A stretch of 64,000 bases of DNA from Castanea sativa (GCF_040712315.1 NC_134017.1:9578001-9642000), one strand, 5' to 3'. Shown: positions 29,728-41,596, counted from the stretch's first letter. Numbers and translations: made by a program. The notes: a model not told the origin generated them from the letters alone.

Positions 29728-30080
29728 GGAAATTTTGAACGTCATTGAGGAATTTATAATTATGATGGGCAACCAAAATATGCGATAGATGTTTCTGGTC
29801 AGGGTCAAAATAAATTTCTTGTGCCTACACAAAATATGGAATATCTTCCCAACAAATGGTGTGTGATCAATCCAAATGCCAAAGATCTGAGCAAACTAGC
29901 AGATAACATAAATTTTGCTTGCACCTGCGCAGATTACGCCACACTTGGATATGGGTCCTCTTGTAATAATTTGGATGCTAATGGGAATGCTTCGTATGCA
30001 TTTAATATGTATTTCCAGATACAGAATTAGGATACAATGGCTTGTAATTTTCAAGGGTTGGCCCAAGTGACAATTTTTTT
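29728..30080 (+). pseudogene. Captured GH17 C-terminus plus X8/CBM43 domain
   Basis: The frame reads ERH-stop-GIYNYDGQPKYAIDVSGQGQ, then YLPNKWCVINPNAKDLSKLA, a CTCADY block, GYGSSCNNLDANGNASYAFN, MYFQIQN-stop and ACNFQGLAQV. This is the end of a GH17 beta-1,3-glucanase and its X8 (CBM43) glucan-binding module. Two stops are present (a Trp codon changed in the first, and after QIQN). Confidence 0.82.
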
Positions 30081-30390
30081 GGGTATGTTCTTCATGATCT
30101 AGGTTTTATTTTTTTTGGTATATTCTTCATGTTCAAAATTTGTGTGAATGGAGAAAGAGACAAATACCACTTTTTTTATCTTGTTTCTCTTGCATTTTTG
30201 TGCTATTTTATTTTTTGGAGGAGAGTTGAGCAAAAATACCTATTTACTCTTGATTTTAACAGAAGTGGGTTACGAAAAACAAACGGAACATACTTCAGAT
30301 AGGTAAAGTGACACTTTTTAAACCACGGGTAAGTAAGTGATTTTGGGCCAAACCACAAGTGCATTTATTGTAATTACCCTGTAAAATTAG

Positions 30391-31117
30391 AGAGGTCAAA
30401 GTCTTATACCTTTTTCTTTTTTTAGAATTGTCAAAATTTTATGTTTCAATGACCAATCGCGCTCATTTTTTAAAATTTTAGGACAAAAATACTCATTTAA
30501 AAATTTCACTTCTATAGTTTGCTTGTGTATGTGTTTACAGAGGAATGACGTGATATTTGTTTTGATGATATGACATCTTATTTTTAAATTTTAATTAAAA
30601 AATTACACACATGTAATCCTAGACACGAACCCATTTCTTTTCCCCAATTCAAACCAAGGCCCGGAATACCTTCATAGTTCCCCCACGCGCGCGCAGAGAA
30701 AGAGAGAGAGAGAGAGAGAGCACGTACTTTCCCAAAATCGATAAACCCTATAAAATTGGAGACCCTTTTAAGTTTATTCCTTATTTGCTTTCCATATTAA
30801 TAGCTTCAAGTCTTGTATATTTGTAATTATATGGTTATGATTTGAGTTTTACTATAGATTACTTCATGTTTGAGTAAATTCAAAACCCAGCTTTGAATAT
30901 TTTGTCCAGACATTAATTAAGATTTTGAGGAGATATCTTGAAGACTTAAACCCTTAATAAGTTTACATAAACACCTAATAAGTTTGAATTTTCTGATCCG
31001 CTTCATGGGTTTTCTGAAATTAATTAAGATTTTGAGGAGATATCTTGAAGACTTAAACCCTTAATAATTTTACATAAACACCTAATAAGTTTGAATTTTA
31101 TGATGCGCTTCATGGGT
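30391..31117. repeat. Duplicated PMEI-cluster spacer, copy I part 2
   Basis: Matches 36582-37040, for example GAGACCCTTTTAAGTTT and GATTTTGAGGAGATATCTTG. It includes a GA run (about 30699-30720) shared with about 36666-36685 and a 107-bp duplication. No genes. Confidence 0.75.
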
Positions 31118-31125
31118 TTTCTGAA
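30912..31125. repeat. 107-bp tandem duplication
   Basis: Units 30912-31018 and 31019-31125, starting ATTAATTAAGATTTTGAGG and nearly identical. The paralogous segment (about 36928-37047) has a single copy. Confidence 0.92.
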
Positions 31126-31126
31126 A

Positions 31127-31303
31127 GAGAGGTACGTCCACAACATTTTTACAATATTTTCACAATAAATCACAGGTGGCTAGCTGTTATTGGATAAAAT
31201 TTAAATTCAGCACTAAGATTACTTTTTTAACCCAACAACAACAACTAGTAACAACCTGCCACTTAGGATTTGTTGTAAAAATGTTGTGGACATATCATTT
31301 CTC
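31127..31303. mobile_element. MITE with 9-bp target duplication, copy B
   Basis: 177-bp relative of 6814-6993, starting GAGAGGTACGTCC and ending ATCATTTCTC. It is flanked by the perfect 9-bp repeat TTTCTGAAA (31118-31126 and 31304-31312). The paralogous site at 37039-37047 (TTTCCGAAA, single copy) is empty. Confidence 0.93.
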
Positions 31304-31312
31304 TTTCTGAAA

Positions 31313-32175
31313 TGGCTAGTATTTCAAACTCTTCAAAAACTAGGAGCCTAGATTTTATTTCAAGAGGTCCCTTATGAGATGGGGTAGGAGTGGTTGTGTT
31401 AAGGCTAGTTCAAAGAAGAGAGGCACTGAACATATATATGTATTTAATTTTTATATTACTAGGTTCAATACTAAGTTGATGTATTTCACATCTCTTGTTC
31501 ACATTACTAAGTGCAATATTAAGCTGATGTATCAATACGTAATTTGATGTGCCGAGTCAATTATATATAACTTGTTCTCTTTTTTTTTTCTTTATTTCAT
31601 TATTGTAAAATTCATAAAATTCCTCTCTCTAATTAGTAGATTATCAGGGTCAGTCCAAAGCCTAGGCCTATGGCCCCTACTACAAAACGATCACGGTCAT
31701 TCTTAAAAAAAACTATACCCTCATTATAAAAATACCCAAATTTTACTACTTAAAGTCTACAAATTGACGTGTCATTAATAACAAAAAAGTTATTCAAACA
31801 TATTAATAAGGTTGTTGAAGTTTTTCAATTACGTTCATTCCTACATCATTTTGTAATAAAAATTATATTGATTAAAGATTTTTCTTTTCTCATTTTTAAC
31901 AAGGCCTCCAAAATGCTAGACCAATTGAAACCCTAAAATGTTTGACAAAAAATGTTGAAAATGTGTTAGATACTTAAATCATCAATGATGATTAATTTCC
32001 CCAAACACATTGAAACTTTAATTTTTGTAACCAATATCTTACATATTATATTGTCAACATTAGCCACCTAATCTCTCACATAGCTACACACTAAACAATC
32101 CCTTTCTAACTCTTAACACTTAATATAAAATTGAAAACTAGATTACAAATTTACATTTAACTATATGGATGGACT
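31313..32175. repeat. Duplicated PMEI-cluster spacer, copy I part 3
   Basis: Matches 37048-38230 (after removal of the SINE there). Its last about 290 bp correspond to the 3' flank of PMEI-like genes. No coding sequence. Confidence 0.7.
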
Positions 32176-34236
32176 AATGATTCTTGAATGTACAAAAAAA
32201 AAATCCAAATTTTTCTTCTCACGCTAGGTGAGTATTTTTTTTCTCTCTAGGGAGTGAACTTTCTTCTCACACTCTGGGTGAGGGCAAGTTAGTTCACAGT
32301 GTTTGTTTGCAATTTTGTTAGAGTTCAGTGGGATCTATTTAGTGTTTTCCTATTCACATGATGGATTTGGATTTTATAGACAAGTTGCAAAATATAACCT
32401 TGACGGAGGAGGAGGGAGAAGTTATTAAGGTTGGGGTTACACAAAGGGAAAGGATGTTGGAAGAATGTTCCCTTAGTTTGTTGGGGAGATTTCTCAAAAC
32501 ATGAGCTCTCAACTAGCATGCGGCCAAGCCTTTGCTAAGGTTTGTGTGGAGGATGGGCTTGGATTTATGCATTGGTGACATGGGGGATGATCTTTTTCAA
32601 TTCAAATTTACCATGGAGAGTCAGTTGAAGTGGGTGCTAGCAAATGGTCTATGGAGTTTTGAGGACCACCCTTTGGCGTTACGTAGATGGGAGAGAGTTA
32701 TGACAGCCACTTCGGTTAGATTCACTTCAATGCTGATGTGGGTTCAGGTTTGGGAGAAGTATTAGAAGTTGATTTTAAGGCGTTTTAAATAAAAGGGTGG
32801 AGTTGCCGTTGGATAAACCGTTACGATGAGGAGTTGTCGCCAGTGCCAGCGGCCAGCCCTGAAAGAGATAAGGTTTGCATTGGTTTCAAGTATGAATATT
32901 TAGTTAGGCTCTATTATCAGTGTGGTCGGATTGGTCATGAGGTTAGGGATTGTTCTTTCCAAAGGGATTGACAACAAGGAGGTCTACCTTATGGGGAGTA
33001 GTTGAAGGTGGGGTACATAGAAACTATGGTAATGCAAACAAAGTAAGAAGTAGCCCGGGGCGACAGGATGACGATGTCCAAGCTGATCAAGGGTATCGGG
33101 TTTCTTCACAACAGAAGGTAAATGAGCAGGTTAATCCAGCAACTGGAAGTGGGAATGGAAGTATGTCGTTAACACAGTTAGGTAGTTTAACTGATGGTGG
33201 TAGCTTTGACGGTGCTCCGGCAAACGGTGGTGTTACTGTCGATACAGGTTCAATCATGACTATAAAGAAGCACGTTCCAGATTTTGAGGAGTTGATTACG
33301 GAGATTAATCGTGCTATCCAAACTGGTCCAGATTTTTCAAATTCAAAAGCAACTCCAACTAATTGCGTGCCAGATAATAGCGAGATTTCCTCTGACTTGA
33401 TTGAGGTGGTAGTCATGGATGAGGATACGGTCAACCATAATCGTGACTTAATGGGGAAACAAGGTGAACAAATATCTCCACCGAGTTTTGAGGAATCAGA
33501 GATACGTTTTAAGGTTGGCTGTGGTAACAGGCAAGGTAGCAAGGGTACTAGTAAGGGTCGGGCCAAAAGAAGTGGTAATAAAGATAAGGGTGTGAGTCAA
33601 TCCATGCATAGCCCAAAAGTAGTTGAGTCTGTGGAGAAGTCTACAATTGAAAGCTCGAAAGCAATGATGAGTTGGAAAAGGCTTACCACAAGACCTCAGA
33701 CTCTTATTAATTCTTTAATTGTTGACGTGGAACCTGGGCAAAAAAGGAAGCAAGCAGAAAACGTGAATAAGGAGGCTACGGTTGTTAAGGGAGAAAAGAA
33801 ACATAGAACTATGGAAAATGAGCAAGGTGTTGTATCAACTATGGGATTGGTAGAGGTTGCAGGGCAACCCTGCCAGCCATAATGACGCTCCTAAGTTGGA
33901 AACAAAAAACAAAAACAAATCCATCATTTTGATGTCCTCGTAAATCAAGAAGGTGTCGTTTGGCACTTTTTCTGGGCATCCGAAGACTTTGAAGTAAAGA
34001 TTTGCTTACAGTAGTTTGGATCTTAAAGATTTCCTCTTTTTTTTTTCTTTGTTCTTTTTTTCTTTTCTTTCTTTTCTTTATGATGTAATCGTGCTACTCT
34101 AGCATATGCTAGTGTTGCAAAAGAGAATGATGGGGTCACTATTTAGTTAATAGAATGTCCCTCTTTCTCTTTCTTATTATATATCATGATTCTCAATTAA
34201 TAAAGTCTACTATCGTTTCCTCTAAAAATAAATAAA
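32176..34236 (+). mobile_element. ORF2-less LINE inserted 3' of PMEI-like copy 2
   Basis: 2061-bp insertion flanked by the perfect 14-bp repeat TATATGGATGGACT (32162-32175 and 34237-34250), ending in an AAAATAAATAAA tail. It contains a decayed ORF1 and then a typical T-rich plant LINE 3' end, with no endonuclease or reverse transcriptase between. The corresponding 3' flanks of PMEI-like copies 1 (about 22966) and 3 (about 38225) are uninterrupted. Confidence 0.9.
32352..33882 (+). pseudogene. LINE ORF1 (DUF4283 / zinc-knuckle RNA-binding protein), broken
   Basis: From about 32352 the translation gives MDLDFIDKLQNITLTEEE, SLLGRFLKT, then the DUF4283-like LFQFKF.MESQLKWVLANGLWSFEDHPL and MWVQVWEKY. 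After a frame break comes a zinc-knuckle remnant, YYQCGRIGHEVRDC, lacking its first Cys. A 310-residue open stretch (32950-33882), low-complexity and basic, is the variable C-terminal part. Early stops (after GRFLKT and EKY) and frame changes show loss of function. ORF1 proteins coat LINE RNA. Confidence 0.8.
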
Positions 34237-34378
34237 TATATGGATGGACTTATATCCAAGATAAAGATAAATACAACTTTGAATCAGTTGGGCTATCTTC
34301 TATAGAACAATATACTTTTATTGATAAGATTGCTTTACTCATAATATAATCTGATAAAAGGAAAATCACACAAATAAA

Positions 34379-34918
34379 CTATATAGGAATTTGATCGATA
34401 ATACTTTCAGTATCTAGAGTATAGGCCGTAAAGTTCCTTAAATTAGCTCCAAGATCACCAGGTAACTTCAAATTCTTTAACTGGATAAAACACTGTAAGT
34501 GAAACACTAAGGTTGTTTTCACATCACCTTTAGCCTCTTCGTAATTTTTCCATCTCAAGGCTAAAGAAGCATACTGTAACTGTTCATATGCATCATGGAA
34601 TTTACTAGCACAATTTCCATATATTGCTCTAGCACTCTGACTTGGGTCTGTAGCTTTTAATTTCTCAAAAATTTGTCTCAAATTTTGAGCTTGACTTGAA
34701 GCACAGTAATCGATCATTATTTTTGCCAATGCTACTACATCTGCTCTACCACTTCCAGGATTAGAGAAAACACATTAGTTGCAAATGTCAGGTTTCGGAG
34801 TCTTATTACATATGTCAGTGTAACTATTATTTGTAATTCCATTAACCAGGTTCTGCTTTGTTGCTAAAGCAAAAATGACAAAGGAAATCAACACTGAAAT
34901 TCTTTGAAACAACGACAT
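34379..34918 (-). pseudogene. PMEI-like copy 2 (nonsense-broken)
   Basis: Paralogue of 23146-23685. The start (MSLFQRIS, 34916-34918), signal peptide and ICNKTPKPDIC hairpin are present. A TAA at 34776-34778 then replaces the Lys between the two Cys of the NKC motif. Downstream the frame stays open for the whole inhibitor bundle (AKIMIDYCAS, NCASKF, LQCFIQL, YTLDTESIIDQI). The downstream ATG at 34729 would lack a signal peptide and the hairpin. A conserved TATA-like element sits near 35171-35180. PMEI-like copy 3 carries the same stop. Confidence 0.88.
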
Positions 34919-35638
34919 ATATATAGTTACAAAAAACCTGCACAAAGAAAAATAAAATAAACTTGTATTAATAGAGAAAGATGAACTTAAAAAAAAAAAA
35001 TTAAAATTAAGAGGATATATATTTAATTAAACATGCTCTTACGTGTGTTTCTTTGAGTATAAATAGTTAAATTGATACACCTAATTAAACCCTTATGAGG
35101 AGAGCTAACCTTTGGGTTGAACAAAATTCAATTTTTGGTTGACTACACATGTGGCGAGTTTGTAGGCTTTTTTTTTATAGAGAGATATCGCCCTATGGTA
35201 AAAACTGAAAAATATTGAGATTAAAAACTAATTGGCAACCAGTTCAATAGATATTATTTTATCTAAAAAATATAATTTCATTTTATTTTAATTTGTATAT
35301 AAATATCAAAGTTGATAATTATTATAGTTCAGTTAATCAACATTTATTTTTGTTGTGTGTATATTAAATATGAAATATGGTAATTATTAATAAGTATTTA
35401 TTATGATTATGTTTTTATATGGAATTATTAAATTTATAATTATAGCAATTATTAATGTGTATTTATTATTTTATACAACAATGGATAGGTATTAATTATG
35501 ACTGTATTTTTATATGAAAGTATTAAGTATACAATTATGGTAATATTAACATATATTTATTAGATTGTGTTTCTATATGAAAGATGACTAGCAAGATTTT
35601 AATTGTGGGTTTCAAAATATAGAATAAAATTAAAATTC

Positions 35639-35681
<43 letters not shown>

Positions 35682-36229
35682 AGTATAAAGTTTAGTTACA
35701 AAATTGTTTGTAGGCTAAGGCTACAACCTTACCTAATATCTATTTATTAGAGGTGAATTATGACAAATTTACCACTAGATTACATTTTCTTTATATATCC
35801 TCTATGCTTGCAAAATTTCTAGAAAATTAAAGATCACTAGTAATGTCATCAATAAATTGTTTAAATTACAAGTCTTTGTAATTTAAAATTATGTATAAAA
35901 TATAAGTTAATAGTTCATATAATAAATAATATCTAATTAACACAAAATTTGACATGTATATTAAGAGCCTAAAGAACATACAATTCAATGATTAGATTTT
36001 CAAAACATCTAGTAATATTTATTCTATTGAGTAAAGTTGTAACCTTAGGCTATAACCAATTTTGTAACTAAAATTTTTCAATATATTATTGCATGTAAAA
36101 TTGTGATCAACCCAAAGCTCATTTAATGAAATTCAAAATTCTTTAATTTAGTTGATTTGTCCTTAAAAAAAATTAAATTGCAAATGCAGTTCAAACCTTT
36201 GATCTTTCTTTCAAAATCTTTTTTGTATT
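34919..36229. other. Upstream region of PMEI-like copy 2, AT-rich
   Basis: Contains the conserved PMEI promoter/leader block (about 34919-35215), a diverged single version of the 24242 array unit, and a TA run. No gene. Confidence 0.6.
35642..35680. repeat. (TA)n microsatellite
   Basis: About 19 uninterrupted TA units. Confidence 0.9.
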
Positions 36230-37654
36230 CTATAATGAGTCTAAGAAGGTTCTAACCCTCATTACTAAAGTGAAAAATTTTAAAGTATATATAAGAATGA
36301 CCTTGAAACACATGTTAAAGTTCAAGGACTAAATATGCAAGGTAAATTATAAAAATAAATAAATAAATAAAGTAAGTAAAAAATATAAAGCATGTTATAT
36401 AGAGAAAGAATTATGAGCACAAAAATCCTTGTAGGCTTCTAGCTCAACTAACATATTCTAGTGCTTTCATGAAGTTGTCCAAGGTTCAAATCTCTCCAAC
36501 TCCAACTATCAATTATAATAAAACAAAGAAAGCAAAAGAAGATCAATAAAGTGTTTAGACTTTATAATAAGGTAAAATTAGAGAGGTCAAACTCTTATGC
36601 TCATTTTTTTTAGAATCATCAGTGTCTTATACTGTCATGACCAATACCACTCTTCTTTAAAATATGAGAGAGAGAGAGAGAGAGAACTTTCCCAAATCCA
36701 CAAACCTTATAAAATTTGAGACCCTTTTAAGTTTCTTCCTGATTTTCATTCCATATTAAATGCTTCAAGTCTTGTAATTTGGTTATGATTTCAGTTTTAT
36801 TATAGATTACTTCACGTTTGTGTAATTTCAAAACCTAGGTTTGATTTACCTTGAATTCAGAATTTGAATTTGTGTGATTACTTATTACCCAAACTCAGTT
36901 ATCTTTTCAAATTTTGTCCCAACTCAATTAAGATTTTGAGGAGATATCTTGACGACTTAAAACTTTATTGGAATTTTATGAATATATACTTTACATAAAC
37001 ACCTAATAAGTTTGAATTTTCTAATCTGCATCATGAGTTTTCCGAAATGGTTAGTATGTCGAGCTCTTCAAAACTAGGAGTCTAGATTTGGTTTCAAGAG
37101 GTCATATACATATGAGACTAGTTGCAGTGCCCTTTAGGACTTGTTCGAGAAACTTAAAACTAAAAGGGAGGCACTGAACATATATAACTTTCAACATAAG
37201 AAGCACTGTAATCTGTCTTTAAGTGTTTACAATGAAAATTCTGTGTTCACTAAGTTGATGTATTTCACATCTTTTGATCAAATTACTAAGTTCAATTTTA
37301 GGTTGATGTATTTCATCAATACTCAACTTTTTGATATGTCGAATAAATTATAAAGAAAACTTATAACTTGTTCACTAATTCTTTTTAAATTCATGACTGT
37401 AAAATTTATAATTTCTAGTCTCCAGTGGGAACGTTATCAAGGTCGGCCCAATACCTAGGACTAAGCCCCTCACTACAAAAAGTCCCACCCTGTTCGTTAA
37501 AAAGGCTCTATCCCCGTTATAAAAGACCCAGCATTTTAGATAATATTTTTTTTTCCAAGTTGTATTACTTTTCTCAAGAGTGATGTTAGAGATATTACAA
37601 AATTTATTGCATAAATTTTACAAATTGATGAGGTATTAATGATTACTCACAAAA
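36230..37654. repeat. Duplicated PMEI-cluster spacer, copy II, with empty sites
   Basis: Counterpart of 28280-31770. It lacks the Pack-MULE (single GTAAAATTAG at 36572-36581), the MITE (single site at 37039-37047) and the 107-bp duplication. It therefore records the pre-insertion state. A GA run lies at about 36666-36685. No genes. Confidence 0.85.
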
Positions 37655-37810
37655 CCACCGCGCACCTTTGGTACGGTGATCACTCTACAAGTATAAATGC
37701 TTGTAAAGTGTGGGGGGTAAGGGTCGGAGTTCAAGTTTTCAGGAGGGAGTTTCACACACATATACACTTAGATTATGTTAGAGTAGAAATTCTATTTTAT
37801 ATATAAAAAA
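37655..37810 (+). mobile_element. tRNA-derived SINE, copy 2
   Basis: Same family as 27909-28074, starting CCACCGCGCAC, with a degraded B box (GGAGTTCAAG). It is flanked by 17-bp duplications with one mismatch, AATGATTACTCACAAAA (37638-37654) and AATGATTAATCACAAAA (37811-37827). The paralogous segment near 31765-31785 lacks it. Confidence 0.9.
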
Positions 37811-38397
37811 AATGATTAATCACAAAAAAAAGTGATTTAAACATACAACTTAGATTGTTGAATTTTTCGAATTACATTCATTACTGCTTCATTTTGTAGA
37901 CTGTAATAAAAATTATACTAATTTAGCATTTTTCTTTTCAAATCTTCGATAAGGCCTCTAAAATACTAGATCAATTGAAACCTAACCAAATTGACACCCT
38001 AGTTTATGGAAAAAAAAAAATTGAAAATGTATTTGATTATCAATGATGATTAACTTTCTCTAACAGTTTGAAATTTTAATTTTTGTAAACCAAAATCTTA
38101 TATGATATATTGTCAATATTAGCCACATAATCTCTCACATAACCACACATCAAACAATCTTTTTCTCTCTCTTAAGTTTTAACACCAAATATAAAATTGA
38201 AATTAGATTACAACTTTACATTCTACTATGGATTGAGTTATATCCAAAGATTTTTTTTTTTTTGGATAATCATATCCAAAAATAAATATAAATACAATTT
38301 TGAATCAATTGGACCATCTTCTGTAGAACAGTACTTTAATTGATATGATAAGATAGATGGACAAAACGACCAATTTTACATCCCTTTAACATTGCTT

Positions 38398-38480
38398 CCT
38401 TCACTCATACAATCTCATAAAAGGAAAAGCATACATTCAAACTACTTAGGAATTTGATCTATACTACTTTTGGTAGCGAA
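38398..38480 (-). pseudogene. Scrap of a PMEI-like 3' end
   Basis: Repeats the stop-codon end and 3' flank of PMEI-like copy 3 (compare 38755-38825): CTACTTAGGAATTTGATCTAT encodes the IDQIPK-stop end, and coding homology then stops within about 40 bp. The following sequence re-enters the common 3' flank, so a unit was partly duplicated and deleted. Confidence 0.7.
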
Positions 38481-38783
38481 GTCATATTATCAACATTAGT
38501 CACCTAATCTCCCACATCTTAGACATCAAACAATCTCTTTCTCTCTCAAAAGTCTTAACACCAAATATATAATTGAAAATTAGATTATAACTTTACATTT
38601 TACTATGAAACTTATATCAAAGATAAAGATAAATTAATACAACATTAAATCAGTTGGACTATCTTCAATGAACACTTCTTTTATTGATATGATAAGATAG
38701 GTGGCCAAAATGACCAATTTTACATCACTTTAACATTGTTTCCTTTAATTTAGTCATCATAAAAGGAAAAGCACACGTTTAAA

Positions 38784-39349
38784 CTACTTAGGAATTTGAT
38801 CTATAATACTTTCGATATCTACAGCATAGGCCCATAAGTTCCTTAAAGAAGTCCCCATATCACCGGTAATGGCAGATTCTTTAACAGGTCAAAACACCGA
38901 TAGTGAAGCTCTATGGCTGTTTTCATAAAATATCTAGCCTCTTGCTTCTTTTTCAGAAACACGTCTATTGACGCAGTTGATAAACACTTAGTTATATCTA
39001 GGTACTTACTGCTACAGTATGCAGATATTGCTCTAGAACTCGGAATTGGGTCTGTAGCATTTAAGTTATCAAACATTTGAAACAAGGGCCAAGCTTGATT
39101 TGTAGCACAGACATCGATCATTATTTTTGCCAATGCCCTTACATCTGCTCTACCACTTCCAGGATTAGAGAAAACACATTAGTTGCAATCCCTAGGTAGT
39201 GGAGTCTTATTACACATTTCAGTGTAACTATTATTTGAAATTCGATCATTGTGACTGGAATTTGTAATCCCATTAACCAGGTTCTGCTTCGTTTCTAAAG
39301 CAAAAATGATAAAGGAAATCAACATTGAAATTCTTTGAAATAACGACAT
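38784..39349 (-). pseudogene. PMEI-like copy 3 (nonsense and frameshift)
   Basis: Third paralogue. The start MSLFQRIS is at 39347-39349. An expanded segment NSSHNDRISNNSYTEM precedes CNKTPLPRDC. The TAA at 39179-39181 is at the same codon as in copy 2. The bundle follows (AKIMIDVCAT, YCSSKYLD, YRCFDLL). A one-base deletion near 38865, at CCA TTA CCG GT, shifts the frame. The original C-terminus (GDMGTSLRNLWAYAVDIESI) reads in the next frame to a TAG at 38784. A TATA-like element lies near 39807-39816. Confidence 0.87.
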
Positions 39350-41431
39350 CTATGTAGTTACCAAAAAAACCTGCACATTTGAAAATCACATAAACTTGTA
39401 TTAATAGACAAAGATGAACTTCAAAAAATTTAAATTAAGAGGATATTTAACTAAGCATGCTCTTACGTGTGTTTCTTTGAGAATAAATACATACAGCTAA
39501 TGTTAGTATTAGATTTGTCCTAAAACATAATGTTTGGTCCTCAACCTATTATCTTTATTTCAAAATCTTCTTTTATATTTTAAAATGTATCAAAAAAAGT
39601 TCTTACCGTCATTTCTTTGTGAAAAATTTTAAATACCAAATATTAAAGTATAAGAATAATCTTTAAGCACATATTAAAGTTTAAGGAACAAATATGCAAT
39701 TTAACCAAAAAGATGAGGAAAATATAGAAACCCTAATGAGGAGAGCTAACCTTTGGTTTGGACAAACTTCTACTTTTGGTGGACTAAATATGTGGCAAGA
39801 TTTAGTCCTTTTTATAGAGATATCACCCTATGGTAAAAACTGAAAAATACAGAGATATAATGGATCTGATATGGACTTTTTATTGACTTTCTTCAATTTA
39901 TGAGATTAACAACTAGTTAGTAGTAAGGGAATGTAACCAATTCAATAAAAATATTATATGATCTAAAAAAATTTATTTTCACTCTCTTTTACTTTGTATA
40001 TAAAAATGAAATTTAATTAATAATTTTGTTAGTCTGTAATAGAAATTTATTTTTGATTGTGTTTGGAGTATATTAATAAAAGATATTTTGATAATTATAG
40101 TAGTTATTAATAGATATCTATCATGATTATGTTTTTAAATGCAGTTATCAAATATATAATTATAGTAATTATTAATGGGTATTTAACTATTTATTAACTT
40201 ATCAAAAAAATTAATAAATATTTATTACCATTTTTTTATATAGAAATATTAAATATACAATTATAGTAATTATTGATATAAAAGGTTTCTTGTATATTCA
40301 ATATATTGTAATACAAGTTTGATTCCACTTTGATAGTGGAAAAGTAATGTTTAATCCCAATTTTTTATATGAAAAAGTGTTAATTCCTCTATAGTAGAGG
40401 TAGAGTGATAGAAAATTAGAAACAGTGGTAATCAAATAAAGAATCAAAGTTCAAAGAATCTTGGATGTATGGGAGCTGTATATAAGATGTATGAGATTTC
40501 AAGTTTCTTTTGCATCAAAATTTCTAGAGATTTCGTAAGACCATCAGACATACAAGATTATTCAAAATTTACGAATTTGCATTTTTTTGAACCAAAAATT
40601 GTATCACTTGAAATGAAAATGTTTGCAAACGCCCTTCAAACTTTTCATTTATCTTTTTATTGAAAGTGAATTTTGAAAATATAATATTTAGATTACATGT
40701 TCTTATTATAACCCCCATGTTTGCAAATTAAAATTTCAAGAAGATCAAAGATCAATAGCTATGCCATCCATTAAATGTTAAAATTTCAAGTTTTTTTTTT
40801 TTTTTTGCCTAAAATTAAAATTATACATAAAAAATAAGTTTATTGATTAAATTATAAATAACATTCAATTTAAACGAAATTTGACATATGTTAAGAATAA
40901 AAAGAATATGCAATTTAACAGTTAAATTTTCAAACTTAACATCCAATAAAAAGATATAGAAATAGTTTCCCTCTAAACTAGTTTAGAAAAAAACCGTGTC
41001 CTATATTTATTATGTTTCTAGATGTAGCTGGGGTCATGTATCCAAGAATTTCTCCTCAAAGGTGGGGTCCAAACTCCAAAAAGCCCCACCTTGGTGAGAT
41101 TCCACGTCATAAAAAAATATAAAAAATTATTATGTTTGAATTCAAGAGAAAATGGTTGTTTAGCCTTAATTTTGAACTATGTAACCAAATCAGCTCATTC
41201 TAAAATATGTAACAAAATACCCCTATTTCTATTCCTATTTTTAAGGTTAAACAACCATTTTTTTTCCTTAAATTTGTAAATGAAACTATCTATTCTATCA
41301 TTTAAATGAAAGATGACATGACAAATTTTAATTTAGAGTTTAAATATAAAACATAACTTAAATTCAATTAAACAATATATATTAGAATATTAACATATAA
41401 AATTTTGAGCACTCAAAATAAAATATTTTGA
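39350..41431. other. Upstream region of PMEI-like copy 3 and AT-rich spacer
   Basis: Holds the conserved PMEI promoter block to about 39850 and a diverged version of the 24242 array unit (about 40070-40280). No gene or RNA that I can support. Confidence 0.55.
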
Positions 41432-41596
41432 GCTCAACCAAAATTTAAAAGTCTTCAATTTTATATATAATATAAATATCTTAAGAAGTATCCAAACACT
41501 TAATAAGATAGGTGCTCAACCAAAATTTAAAAGTCTTCAATTTCATCTATAATATAAATATCTTAAGAAATATCCAAACACTTAATAAGATAGGTG
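41432..41596. repeat. 82-bp tandem duplication
   Basis: Units at 41432-41513 and 41514-41596 starting GCTCAACCAAAATTTAAAAG. Confidence 0.92.

Larger units (their letters stand above)
28632..30380. mobile_element. Pack-MULE carrying glucanase and MAPKKK fragments
   Basis: 1749-bp element with inverted ends of about 280 bp (28632-28910 and about 30105-30380) starting RGGGTAATTACA. The perfect 10-bp direct repeat GTAAAATTAG flanks it (28622-28631 and 30381-30390). The paralogous site 36572-36581 has one copy of that 10-mer and no element. The centre holds pieces of two unrelated host genes in opposite orientations and no transposase. These are the defining traits of a gene-capturing non-autonomous Mutator-like element. 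Confidence 0.93.

Noticed and set aside
33087..33566. 159-codon open frame antisense to LINE ORF1
   Set aside because: Shadow of the low-complexity ORF1 tail on the other strand.
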